Assembly (NCBI GenBank): GCA_016715505.1
Contig: JADJZY010000034.1
Coordinates: forward strand, 62,001-126,000
Origin: Bacteroidota bacterium
Lineage (GTDB): Bacteria; Bacteroidota; Bacteroidia; Chitinophagales; Chitinophagaceae
Direction: 5' to 3'
Length of the DNA stretch: 64,000 bases
Shown here: positions 9,111 through 18,307 of the stretch, in pieces
Numbering within the stretch: position 1 is the stretch's first letter
Layout of the letters: every line of letters begins with the position of its first letter
Notes under the pieces: generated by a model
The model's database searches: none
Told to the model about the DNA's origin: nothing
What the model saw: only the letters and a program-made list of their open reading frames with translations
Translations under genes and position numbers: made by a program

Positions 9111-9118
9111 CAAATTTA
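9111..9118 (-). promoter_or_regulatory. -7 box of the 68-residue gene
   Basis: CAAATTTA on the plus strand reads TAAATTTG on the minus strand. It is seven bases from the ATG at 9103. A possible -33 TTG lies at 9145-9147, with a spacing of 26, slightly long. Confidence 0.45.
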
Positions 9119-9151
9119 ATCTTCCCACGAAAATGAACCTAAATCAAACAC

Positions 9152-10542
9152 CTATTTGGCGGTACGCTTGACTGTCTTCTTCGTTACTTTCTTCGAATAC
9201 GGCGCCTGCACCAAACCTGCTCCTACCGAAGTAACGGATTGATTCAGCGGTAAAGCAGAGGTAATCAATTTTTGCCAAAGGGCCTCTCCCCTATTCTTCT
9301 TGCTCTTCTGTGCATATAAGGCGGCAATTCCAGCAACATGCGGTGTGGCCATGCTGGTGCCATTTAGATGTCCGTATTTTTCAGTTGCACCAATACCTGA
9401 CAAACCCGTATGCGGCTTAGATGCAGCAGATAGAACCTTGACTCCCGGTCCGGCGATATCGATTTTTCCGGCTGGCGGAAATTTACCGATACATGAAAAC
9501 GACGCTTTGATGAGTTTTTCATCCAAGGCTGCAACCGCCATGATACTAGGACAATTGGCAGGATGATTTACTGCAGGCGATGAAGGATAAGAATTTCCTG
9601 CTGCGGCAATGATAATACTCCCTTGTTGTAAGGCTTTAATAGCAGCATTTTCATAAATCGAACTATAGGCATCATCATCCGTATCACCACCAATAGACAT
9701 AGAAATAACTTCACACTTTTGAGACAAGGCCCAATTGATTCCAGCCAAGATCCATCCATCCGCTCCACTTCCTGCATTATTTAGAACCTTTCCAACAAAA
9801 AGTTTCGATTCATGGGCTATCCCGTAACGAGGAATTTTTTATCCTTGGGCATTAAAATTCCGGCAGCCGTTCCTGCGCAGTGTGTTCCATGACCGTGACG
9901 ATCATGAACTTCCTGTCCCGGGATAAAACTTTTTGAAATAATTTCGCGGCCTACAAAATCAGGATGTGTGGCATCAATACCGGTATCCAAAACACAGAGT
10001 TTAATATTTTTTCCGGTATAACGTTGTTGATGAGAGGGCCCTGTAACAACTCGTGTTTTTAATAAACCCCATGTATGCGTTTTAAAGAGGTTTTTATAAT
10101 CTTCAAAATCAGGCTGTTCAACATCCATGGAAGTCAAGGCCAATTTATTTTTTATACTTTTCAGGGCATCCTGAAACCCTTTGTTATAAGCCTCTTCACT
10201 GATGGCATGTAATACCCTTTCACGCTCTGAATGTACTCCGGATTGTGCACCAATACTTCGCGTTGACATCATTTTTCGCATCAGAGCTTCATCTCCATGA
10301 GGATCCAAAATGGCTATTCCAAGATGATCGAGTATGATGCCATCACCCACTTCATTTTCCTGAAAGCTTTGATTTTTAAAATCACGACTGGATGCCACAT
10401 TCAGGCCCATCGACTTTTTAAATGAACGAATACCCGAACTTGTTCCCACGGCATCTGGCATAGACATCAATACCCTTCCGGTATATTTACCACTGAGATC
10501 AAGTCCACCATTGTTTGAATTTGTTGTTTTTGATTTTGACAT
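9152..10542 (-). CDS. Subtilase (S8) without signal peptide, last gene of the DUF2589 operon (frame disrupted)
   Basis: About 463 residues after repair of one missing A in the homopolymer at 9835-9840. The S8 triad is complete: Asp186 in CVLDTGIDATHPDF, His218 in HGHGTHCAG, oxyanion Asn in AAAGNS and Ser near 397 in GTSMATPHVAG. About 175 residues precede the catalytic domain; they lack a signal peptide and a membrane segment, so the enzyme is predicted to be cytoplasmic, unusual for a subtilase. The C-terminus is basic (KKVTKKTVKRTAK). I chose ATG 10542 (MSKSKTTNSN), 11 bases after the previous stop; an upstream start at 10590 would overlap the preceding gene. Likely substrates are proteins of its own operon, but this is inference. 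Confidence 0.85.
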
Positions 10543-10553
10543 AGGTTTTGGTT

Positions 10554-11132
10554 TTAGAAATGAGGGGCCATATTTTCCATGATCATACAAACATCGGCAG
10601 TGCTCACCATAAGACTTAAACTACGGGTTAGCTGTTGCATACCGTTATTTACCGACATCATGGTTTGCCAGATAGCAGCACATTTTACCTGATTATCTGC
10701 CTGATGAATCAATTCCGGTGTAAGTATTTGTAATTGAATACCGCCCAATAAAATTTGTTTTAATAGCGTTTCAGCTTCTTGTTGGGTTTGTTGCAATTTT
10801 TGCATTTGAGCCAGAAACTTATCATTGATATTTTGAATAATTTTATAGCAGGTTGTCATCAACAATTCGTGTCGACGCGTGTTAATACGCTCCAATGAAA
10901 ATGGATGAATCCCTTTTTTAGCAGTCAGGAATTCTGACAATAATCCTTGCGCCCAGGTAACAGATGATTCAATGTGTTGGTCTTTATAATATTGAATCAA
11001 CTCGTTCAGAAAAATTTGAAGCGCAGATTCCAGACCGAAATCCTTTTGGATATACAAATCATAAATCCGGATTAGTTTTTGCTGCCAATCCCTGACTTCG
11101 TTGATTTCTTTGTGTAAAAATTTTACAAACAT
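10554..11132 (-). CDS. Unrecognised helical protein of the DUF2589 operon, 192 residues
   Basis: I do not recognise a family. The protein is nearly all helical by composition, with a Gln/Glu-rich coiled-coil-like stretch at about 105-130 (FLAQMQKLQQTQQEAETLL) and no signal peptide or clear membrane helix. It starts with ATG 11132, 11 bases after the stop of the 261-residue gene, and its stop lies 11 bases before the protease start. This tight spacing makes it an obligate member of the operon. A structural, adaptor or substrate role is possible; nothing in the sequence decides. Confidence 0.75.
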   Translation of the reverse strand: MFVKFLHKEINEVRDWQQKLIRIYDLYIQKDFGLESALQIFLNELIQYYKDQHIESSVTWAQGLLSEFLTAKKGIHPFSLERINTRRHELLMTTCYKIIQNINDKFLAQMQKLQQTQQEAETLLKQILLGGIQLQILTPELIHQADNQVKCAAIWQTMMSVNNGMQQLTRSLSLMVSTADVCMIMENMAPHF

Positions 11133-11143
11133 GTGGCGTGCAT

Positions 11144-11929
11144 TTAATCAAAATCAACTTCCGCAGAAATGACTTTGTTGCTTGTTTTATCCCGGACAGT
11201 TTTTACAAAAATGCCCTCCTCAGTGATTTTGGCTTTGATATTAAAAACGGATAAATCACTGGCTTCTTCCCGAATTACATTGGTTTCTGGATTCACCAAC
11301 AAATTGTCAATTTTATTCCTTTGAACAATTGTTTTTGATTCAACGTATTTATTGACATTTTGAAGACTCTCCTGCATCAACTCATTTTTCGGATAAAGCT
11401 CATTGTAATCCTTCCCCATTTTTTTCTCTTCCAATAGTTTAGTAAATAAATTGGAATAATGAATCGTGACTATTTCATCATGACGGTCAGGGCTGGGATT
11501 CGTTTTGAGCGCCTGATAAAATTCTACAAAATCCACATCCTCCGTATTGTCCTGTGCCTTGATGCGACCCTTTTGCGATTCACTCAATGGTTTAAAAATG
11601 ATAGGATCTTTAAACTCCTTCAACGAGAATTGCAGTTTTCGTTTAATCATCAATTTTTTAATGGAAATGGATAATTCGTTTTTGATTTGTTGAATAAAGC
11701 CTTCTTTATTTTCTGTAAATTCAAGCGTACTGCTATACTTGGCCCCTGAAATAACGACCGGAATACTCAGTTCCATTTCCGGTATTTTAAATCGAGGCAC
11801 CGAAAATTTTTCGAATAAAGGATTCTGAGAATACATTTCAGCGATGCGCGCGGATTCTTTATCAGCCATCACCCTGGCATTGGTTATCTCAATAAAAATA
11901 AAACCAAGGTATTCAGATAAGGTAATCAT
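11144..11929 (-). CDS. Unrecognised protein of the DUF2589 operon, 261 residues, possibly DUF2589-related
   Basis: 261 residues, no signal peptide. The N-terminal half contains VPRFKIPEMELSIPVVISG, resembling in pattern the VPLLSMLPIPSLRIDSVDI strand of the DUF2589 protein encoded upstream (proline-flanked beta-strand with alternating hydrophobic residues). A Lys/Glu-rich helical centre follows, and a beta-rich C-terminus (about 225-261, VFNIKAKITEEGIFVKTV). I recall proteins with this start pattern (MITLSEYLG..., ITNARVMAD) beside DUF2589 genes in other bacteria, but cannot verify it here. Gap of 96 bases to the DUF2589 gene upstream and 11 bases to the next gene. Confidence 0.75.
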   Translation of the reverse strand: MITLSEYLGFIFIEITNARVMADKESARIAEMYSQNPLFEKFSVPRFKIPEMELSIPVVISGAKYSSTLEFTENKEGFIQQIKNELSISIKKLMIKRKLQFSLKEFKDPIIFKPLSESQKGRIKAQDNTEDVDFVEFYQALKTNPSPDRHDEIVTIHYSNLFTKLLEEKKMGKDYNELYPKNELMQESLQNVNKYVESKTIVQRNKIDNLLVNPETNVIREEASDLSVFNIKAKITEEGIFVKTVRDKTSNKVISAEVDFD

Positions 11930-12025
11930 GTTACATTTAATTTAAATAGTCAAGAAGGCCACCTTTGAAATGGCAAGAACACCACAAGTTCAAAAGTGGC
12001 CTATCCGTTTAAAATAGTCTTTGAT

Positions 12026-12688
12026 TTAGGACTGACCCAATAAGTTCAGAATCTTTTCCAAACCTGCCGGAATTTCATCTTGTACGGCTTTAACCCGAAC
12101 ATTGAGGGTAAACTCTTTTTCTACCTTGTAACCAGTCGTGCTTGAACGCTGATAAGAAGCAGTTACTTTAAAACTCACCGGTCCCCAGCCTGCTTTTGCT
12201 TCAACGCCTACTTTCAGTTCGTCTTTCACTTCCGTGGTTTGGACAGAATTCAATTTAGCATTAAAATTGATATCCACTGAATCAATACGCAAACTTGGAA
12301 TAGGCAGCATACTTAACAGAGGTACATCAATCGTTGCATCCTCGGTAGAACCGTCTGACTTGGTTTTTTTGTATTTAAATTCAACCGTACGAATTTCACC
12401 GTCTTCATCAAAACCTACTTGTTTGATAAAATTGATGGTAGCCATAGAAGATGCAACTTGTGCATCAATCGCTGCTTGTAATGGGCCACCAATCATCATT
12501 CGAAAATCAATATTGTTTAATTGATCGACGAGGTCGCCGGCTGCCTGTACGCCAATACTACGTGCGGCCGGACGCGCGGCTTTTGAAATAACACGGGTTG
12601 CGCTTGCTGCAACGGTTTGAGGAGTAGCGGTTTCTGATGCCGGACGGGCAGGTTTTCTGCTTGCGGCTTTTTTAATTGCTTTTGCCAT
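12026..12688 (-). CDS. DUF2589 domain protein, first gene of a four-gene operon
   Basis: 220 residues. A basic Ala/Pro-rich N-terminal tail (about 1-50, AKAIKKAASRKPARP) precedes the DUF2589 domain at about 60-215: IGGPLQAAIDAQVASSMATINFI, then alternating beta-strands (VPLLSMLPIPSLRIDSVDI, WGPVSFKVTASYQR) and a final EIPAGLEKILNLL. No signal peptide. The family has no known function. As promoter-proximal gene it is probably the most abundant product. The operon continues with two unrecognised genes and a subtilase that also has a basic tail. Confidence 0.85.
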   Translation of the reverse strand: MAKAIKKAASRKPARPASETATPQTVAASATRVISKAARPAARSIGVQAAGDLVDQLNNIDFRMMIGGPLQAAIDAQVASSMATINFIKQVGFDEDGEIRTVEFKYKKTKSDGSTEDATIDVPLLSMLPIPSLRIDSVDINFNAKLNSVQTTEVKDELKVGVEAKAGWGPVSFKVTASYQRSSTTGYKVEKEFTLNVRVKAVQDEIPAGLEKILNLLGQS

Positions 12689-12924
12689 AGGATTAGTTTT
12701 TAATTGATTGAAGACTTAAAGCTATGTCAAAAATTCAGAAATAAAAAAAAGTAATTTCAAATTCATACATATTTAATCTTCAACTAAGTACCGCTTTCAT
12801 GTTCAGGCACAAACTATGGCAAATTCAGAAAAAGTCATTTGTAGTTTTTTTAACTTTTGTATATTTATTCGGTCAGAGGCGCATCGTTGCAAAGCATAAG
12901 CGGTATTCACCAAATCATTTTTAT

Positions 12925-14439
12925 ATGAACAAACTCAACATTCTTTTAGCAATCCTTTTTCTGGGTTTCTCTTCAGACAGCATGGCAGCGAATGGGGATT
13001 CCATTTTTAATATGACCTATATCCATCAGCTTCATATTACCTTCCCCTATTCCAATTTTTACGATTCATTGATTTGGTCACATGCAAATGATACCTATTT
13101 AAGTGTAGATATTGACTTCAATGGTCAAATCTATCATCAGGTTGGAATCAAAGCAAAGGGCAATTCATCGTTCAATGGGCCAGGTCAAAAAAAATCTTTC
13201 AAACTGGATATCAACCGATTTGTTTCAGGACAAGATATGCATGGACTTAAAAAAATCAATTTCAACAATTCATTTAAAGATCCCTCTTTCATGCGCGAAA
13301 AACTCTGTAATGATTTCCTGATTGAGCATCAATTGCCAGCTCCCAGAACAACCTATTGTAATGTTTACATGAACAATCAATTATGGGGCCTGTATGTTGT
13401 GGTTGAGGAAGTAGATGACGAATTTTGTGAACGTTGGTTTGGCAATAAAGATGGAAATTTATTTAAAGGTGACCCGCATGGTGATCTTCGATGGAAGGGA
13501 AGTTCTGCACAAAACCTATACGAAGCTGACTACGAATTAAAAAACAATAGTAGCCTGAACAACTGGAGCGACCTCATCAACCTCATTGATATCATCAATA
13601 ATACACCGGCCAACACCCTTGAACAAACGCTGGAATCTGCTTTCAATACAAATAACTTTTTGAAACAATGGGCTGCGATGAATTTGTTTTCCAGTTTGGA
13701 TAGCTATTTAGGAAGTGGTCATAATTATTACGTTTACCATAATATCCTGAATAACCGGTTCGAATGGATTGCCTGGGACAACAATGAAGCTTTTGGTAGT
13801 TTCAAACAAAATTTGAGTACCACACAACTCAAAAACCTGGATATGTATTACGTGTCGCAGCCCGCCTCCAATCGTCCACTGATCCAACAAATGCTCAATA
13901 GTTCATATTATCATTCATTGTACGATGAGGCATTTTGTATGCTCAAACAAGATTTTGACAATCAATATTTCGACCAACGAATCGATTCTATTCGTCAGGT
14001 GATTCAAGCTAGTGTTTATGCCGATCCGAAAAAACAGTATAGCAATGGCAAATTCGATTCCAGCTTTCAATATGATCTCATCCTCAATGGCCCGGGTGGT
14101 ATAACCGTTTTTGGGCTGAAAAATTTTGTCAACAACAAACAAACAGCTGTTACCAGCCAATTACTGAATAATAATATTCAATGCTCACCATTATTAAGTA
14201 ACGATTGGACACCAAACGACTTCAATATTTATCCGCAACCTTTTCAGGATGGTTTCATTCTTGAAAACAATCGACCACTGGAACGTATACAAATCTTCGA
14301 CATCATGGGACGGGCCATTTATGAAAAACAAACATCTGGTGTTATGAATTCCATCACTATCGGAACAGCACACTGGCCCTCAGGTATCTATCTGCTTCAA
14401 GTTAATGGAAAATATGTTTCCAAATTATCTAAACAATAG
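12925..14439 (+). CDS. CotH-family protein with T9SS sorting domain
   Basis: About 504 residues from ATG 12925, the start that exposes a signal peptide (LNILLAILFLGFSSDSMAA). The CotH kinase-like domain covers about 50-390, with the family pattern GIKAKGNSSF, KKSFKLDIN, FMREKLCNDFL, NVYMNNQLWGLYVVVEEVD and the acidic active-site segment WIAWDNNEAFG. CotH proteins phosphorylate secreted proteins in spore formers; in Bacteroidota they are surface or secreted proteins of unknown target. The last ~75 residues (FNIYPQPFQDGFI ... GIYLLQVNGKYVSKLSKQ) form a type A T9SS sorting domain, predicting export across the outer membrane. Monocistronic. Confidence 0.85.
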   Translation: MNKLNILLAILFLGFSSDSMAANGDSIFNMTYIHQLHITFPYSNFYDSLIWSHANDTYLSVDIDFNGQIYHQVGIKAKGNSSFNGPGQKKSFKLDINRFVSGQDMHGLKKINFNNSFKDPSFMREKLCNDFLIEHQLPAPRTTYCNVYMNNQLWGLYVVVEEVDDEFCERWFGNKDGNLFKGDPHGDLRWKGSSAQNLYEADYELKNNSSLNNWSDLINLIDIINNTPANTLEQTLESAFNTNNFLKQWAAMNLFSSLDSYLGSGHNYYVYHNILNNRFEWIAWDNNEAFGSFKQNLSTTQLKNLDMYYVSQPASNRPLIQQMLNSSYYHSLYDEAFCMLKQDFDNQYFDQRIDSIRQVIQASVYADPKKQYSNGKFDSSFQYDLILNGPGGITVFGLKNFVNNKQTAVTSQLLNNNIQCSPLLSNDWTPNDFNIYPQPFQDGFILENNRPLERIQIFDIMGRAIYEKQTSGVMNSITIGTAHWPSGIYLLQVNGKYVSKLSKQ

Positions 14440-14774
14440 CGTCGCCCACCCATTTTAGGCTATTATAGGGGCTCCTGAATAACTCAGAAATGCTGTAGAT
14501 TCAAGGCGCGGGTAAGGAGGCTGTATTGTTGTACAGCTATTTGCCAGCAACGAAGTAGATGCAGTATTTCTGGGTAGCGAAAAATTTTGAATCCCAAGTG
14601 AATGCTTTTGGGAAATATGCCTTACAAATGGATGCATGAACGGTTATAAAATTTCGATTGTATGACTATCACCACTCATTTTGAGCGAAATTCAGGAGCC
14701 CCTATCATTGGCCAAAACAGATGAGGGCCAAACAGATTAACAGATTGTTGCAAAAGTCCGGCGGCCAGATTCCT
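14440..14774. other. Intergenic region occupied mainly by a MITE-like element
   Basis: 335 bases between the CotH-like gene and the next promoter. Apart from the 241-bp inverted-repeat element (14465-14705) there is only about 70 bases of unremarkable AT-rich sequence, with a possible -33 TTG at 14748-14750. No gene. Confidence 0.7.
14465..14705. mobile_element. 241-bp MITE-like element with 16-bp perfect terminal inverted repeats
   Basis: ATAGGGGCTCCTGAAT (14465-14480) is matched exactly in reverse complement at 14690-14705. The interior is itself folded: CAGAAATGCTGTA near 14485 pairs imperfectly with a reverse-complementary copy near 14550, and GCTGTA/TACAGC form a central hairpin. There is no transposase gene, so movement would need one in trans. 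The interior is richer in G and C than the flanks. No convincing target-site duplication is visible. The layout suits a miniature inverted-repeat element or a decayed insertion sequence. Confidence 0.65.
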
Positions 14775-14782
14775 TATTTTTG
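14775..14782 (+). promoter_or_regulatory. -7 box directly before the TonB-receptor-type gene
   Basis: TATTTTTG matches TAnnTTTG; a TTG at 14748-14750 is 24 bases upstream. Six bases separate the box from ATG 14789. A TTG codon inside the box could extend the reading frame to 14780 but would overlap the promoter. Confidence 0.6.
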
Positions 14783-14788
14783 AAACTT

Positions 14789-17276
14789 ATGTTCAGACTT
14801 TTTTTCACCCTTTTTCTTTTTATTTCATTTCCAGCTTTAGCGCAAAGTGGGCAACTGAGCGGTATAGTTACAGACGCTACTGACCAATCACCTATCGACT
14901 TCGCAACGGTGGTTGTAAAACCGGCAAATGGAACTAAAGTTTATGGAGGTAAATCCAACCAGCAAGGCGTTTTTACGATCAGTAATTTACCAGACGGAAT
15001 TTATAGAGTGAGTATTTCATCGATTGGTTATACCACCCAAAATCTGAACAATATCTCCATTGCAGGAAATACCAAAAACTTAGGCACCATTGCCCTCGAA
15101 AACAACAATAAGAAATTGAAAGATGTGGTTGTGAAAGGAGAGAAACCTGCTATGGAAATTGGGATTGATAAAAAAACGTTTAATGTCGATAAAAACATCA
15201 CTTCTGCAGGAGGAACGGCTGCAGATATCCTGAATAATGTTCCTTCGGTGAATGTGGATATGGATGGCAATCTAAGTGTAAGAGGCAAATCGAATGTAAC
15301 CTTACTGGTTGATGGCAAACCCTCATCGATGTTTGGGAATGACCCGCAAACAGCCCTGCAAACCATTCCTGCATCCAGCATCGAAAGCATAGAAGTGATT
15401 ACGAATCCATCTTCAAAATATGAAGCACAAGGGATGAACGGCATCGTGAATATTATCCTTAAAAAAGATCGCAAACCGGGTTATAATGGCATGTTGACGT
15501 TAGGGGGAGCGATTCCATTCCGATTCAATGCAGGGGTAAACCTGAACGCCAATGTCGGTAAATGGAATTTATTCCTGAATGCCAATGGACGAACTTCTAA
15601 AACATGGGAAGAAACCACGAATGAACGGGATAATTACGATGATCCACTCACTTATTCTTCATTCACACATAACGACCGTCGTCCTTTAAGCGGATTCATC
15701 AATTTAGGTGCCGAATACAATATCGACAAACGCAACAAAATTACTTTGAGTGAAAACATTTTTGCCGCCAAGATGAAAGGAAATAGTTTAAACACCATTC
15801 GAAATGAAAATAACTATGAAACCCTCATTAATGCTCAGCAACGAAGAAATATTTATACCGGTAACCCTTTAAGTTCTACAACCAATTTGCAGTATAAGCA
15901 CACCTTTAAGGATCCCAAAGAAGATTTAAATATTGAATTGAACTATAGCAAAACCCGCTATATACGATCAAGTACTTTTTGAAACCATTTTATTCGATTC
16001 AAATATGGTGATGACCAATGGTTTTAATCAAAATAACCCTGTTAGAGGCGGTAACTGGAACGGAACTTTTCAGATTGATTATACCAAACCTATCGGAAAA
16101 AATGGGCGCATTGATATTGGTGAGAGAACCTATTTTATCCAATTCAAATCAGAAAATCAGCCAACTATTCAATATTTTAATCAGGACGAACAACCGGAAA
16201 CGATTTTGAAAAATAAATTCAGATTTACCCAACAAGTTCATGGCCTTTATGCGAATTATGCGAACCAATGGAAAAAAACAGGCATCCAGGTTGGATTGAG
16301 GGGTGAATATTTTGGATATGAAGGTTTTGTTTACCAATATAATGCCGGCGTAAATAATGGTTATTTTAATTTGTTTCCCACCCTTTTTGTGAGTCAAAAA
16401 ATCAGCACCCACGAAGACCTCAATTTTAATTACTCACGACGGGTAAATCGCCCCAATTTCTTCCAACTTATCCCATTCATAGATGTTACCAATCCGCTTG
16501 ATACCAGTATGGGCAATCCGGGATTAAAACCCGAGTTTATACATGCCACTGAGATCACGTATAGCAATCAATTTGGGAATCAAAACACCTTCATGGGGAG
16601 TGTTTATTATCAATACACCAATAATTTAATTCAGCGTTTCAGGCGTTTTAATCCTGATGGCACCACCTTTTCACAAAACCGAAATTTAGCAACCGGTCAA
16701 ACTTATGGAATGGAATTAACCACAAAAATGAATTTGTTGAAATGGTGGGATGCCACAATCAACTTGAATGTATTCAGAAATATCATTGATGGAAGTAATG
16801 TGGAGGGAAATTTGGGCACAAGAGGATTTGGTGGTTTTGCAAAATTGGTCACCAATGCCAAATTACCTTCCGGATGGCATGCACAATTAACCGGAAACTA
16901 TTATCCCCGCGCTGCCGTAGCACAGGGTAGCATTGCGCCCTATGGGAATATCGATATCGCTTTGAAGAAGTCCTTCATGAAAAATCTGGTGAATTTAACG
17001 GTCAATGCCACCGATATTTTTAATACACTCCAAACTGAAACACAATACAATCTTTACCCGTTTTATAATCAAAATGTACTACGGAAAAATTTAACCAGAA
17101 CAATTGGTATAAACCTTCAAATTCGTTTTGCCAGTAAGAGTATGCGCAATGCAGAAGCCCCGAAAAGAATGCAAACCAAAAAGGAAAAGGAAAAAGAATC
17201 GAAGAACCGGGATGAAAATTTAAAGAAAGATGATGGTGGTGGGGATGATAATTCAGGCGGTGGAAATGGCCGTTAA
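14789..17276 (+). CDS. TonB-dependent-receptor-type outer-membrane protein (frame disrupted)
   Basis: About 829 residues once one extra T in the run 15976-15980 is removed; otherwise a TGA at 15980 splits the protein. Signal peptide (FRLFFTLFLFISFPALAQ), then a carboxypeptidase-regulatory-like beta domain (about 20-105, GQLSGIVTDATDQSPIDFATV), a plug domain (about 110-215, GGTAADILNNVPSVNVDMDG and NPSSKYEAQGMNGIVNIILK) and a C-terminal barrel of the OMP_b-brl_3 type. The end is a Lys/Glu-rich then Gly/Asp-rich tail, unusual for a barrel that normally ends in an aromatic residue. Proteins of this type import or bind large ligands; the ligand is unknown. Monocistronic. Confidence 0.85.
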
Positions 17277-17426
17277 TCCCAATAAGCATCTGAATAAAAT
17301 AGACTTCCTCAAATCATTTTTGAATAAGGCCTGCAGTTTACCGTGAAAGTAATTGATATCATTACATGACGGAGTGAATGATGCTTATATTGATACACTG
17401 TAATTTTGCATTTCTGCTCCAATAAC

Positions 17427-17550
17427 ATGCATACTTTTTTTGTCCGTTTCACTTATTACCGGCTTCTTCAATTTATACATTGTGATCTATGGGCTGAACA
17501 AAGTACAATCCTATAGACGTTTCCTGAAATTTGAAGAGACAGTAAGTTAA
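17427..17550 (+). pseudogene. Possible small membrane protein (frame disrupted, tentative)
   Basis: If the T7 run at 17434-17440 is really T6, an ATG at 17427 opens a reading frame of about 40 residues with a hydrophobic helix (VSLITGFFNLYIVIYGL) followed by a basic-aromatic end (VQSYRRFLKF). A -7-like TAATTTTG sits 18 bases before the ATG. No family is recognised; the call depends on one homopolymer correction. Confidence 0.25.
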
Positions 17551-17611
17551 TCATGAGCCCTTAAGTAGATGCAAATAGACAATTGCAAAAGCATTGTTGA
17601 AGGGCACAAAA

Positions 17612-17636
17612 AAAAGCCACTCAAAGAATGGCTTTT
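17612..17636 (-). terminator. Intrinsic terminator after rplQ
   Basis: AAAAGCCA (17612-17619), a 9-base loop and TGGCTTTT (17629-17636), read on the minus strand with a T-rich tail. It ends the infA-rplQ operon. Confidence 0.7.
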
Positions 17637-17656
17637 ATATTTTTATAGAAATGCTT

Positions 17657-18277
17657 TTAAGCTAAGGGCTCTTCCTTTTGATCTTCAGAAGGAGTTTCAG
17701 TCGCTGTTGTATCTTCTGCTACAGGAGCATCTGCTACAACATCTTCAGCAACTGCTGGCATTTCAGCAATAACATCCTCAACAACAGGTGCTTCTTCAAC
17801 GGCAACCGGAGCTGGTGCTTCAGATTTCACCTCAGTTTTCGCTTCAGCTACTTTCTTCGGACGACCACGACGGGTTTTTTTCTTCTCTTCACCAACTGTT
17901 TCTTTCGCGTTATAAATATCGTTTAAATCAACCAATTCAATCATGGCCATATCAGCAGCATCACCCACACGTTTTTCAAGCTTGATGATTCGGCAATAAC
18001 CACCGGGGCGATTGGCAATTTTGGTATTAACAGTACTGAATAATTCTTTCAATGCTTCTTTATCTTGCAGGTAAGAGAATACAACACGACGTTGGTGGGT
18101 TGTATCTTCTTTTGATTTAGTCAGTAATGGTTCAACGAAAACCCGGAGCGCTTTTGCTTTGGCTAATGTTGTTACAATACGTTTATGTTGAATCAACTGA
18201 CAGGCCAGATTGCGCATCAGGGCCTTTCTATGAGGGGTTTTACGTCCTAAGTGGTTTATTTTTGCACCGTGTCTCAT
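17657..18277 (-). CDS. rplQ: 50S ribosomal protein L17 with long acidic C-terminal extension
   Basis: 206 residues; residues 1-120 are a normal L17 (MRHGAKINHLGRK, HRKALMRNLACQLI, GGYCRIIKLEKRVGDAADMA), compared with about 127 in E. coli. After residue ~128 comes a basic AT-hook-like patch (KKKTRRGRPKK) and then about 65 residues rich in Ala, Val, Pro and Glu ending QKEEPLA. Such low-complexity tails occur on L17 of other Bacteroidota. Last gene of the alpha operon, 30 bases after rpoA and before a terminator. Confidence 0.95.
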   Translation of the reverse strand: MRHGAKINHLGRKTPHRKALMRNLACQLIQHKRIVTTLAKAKALRVFVEPLLTKSKEDTTHQRRVVFSYLQDKEALKELFSTVNTKIANRPGGYCRIIKLEKRVGDAADMAMIELVDLNDIYNAKETVGEEKKKTRRGRPKKVAEAKTEVKSEAPAPVAVEEAPVVEDVIAEMPAVAEDVVADAPVAEDTTATETPSEDQKEEPLA

Positions 18278-18307
18278 GATACTAAATTTTTACGGATGAT
18301 TCCGGGT

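Larger units (their letters stand above)
17277..17656. other. Intergenic region between the receptor gene and rplQ
   Basis: 380 bases between convergent genes. It contains a possible small membrane-protein gene whose frame is broken (17427-17550, with a TAATTTTG box at 17401-17408) and the rplQ terminator (17612-17636). Nothing else was recognised. Confidence 0.6.

Noticed and set aside
14455..14637. 60-codon frame on the minus strand inside the inverted-repeat element
   Set aside because: It lies wholly within the MITE-like repeat, has no promoter or family resemblance, and is explained by the repeat sequence.
17569..17772. Plus-strand frame overlapping the end of rplQ
   Set aside because: Antisense to the repetitive Glu/Ala tail of L17 and to its terminator; composition is a shadow of that tail.
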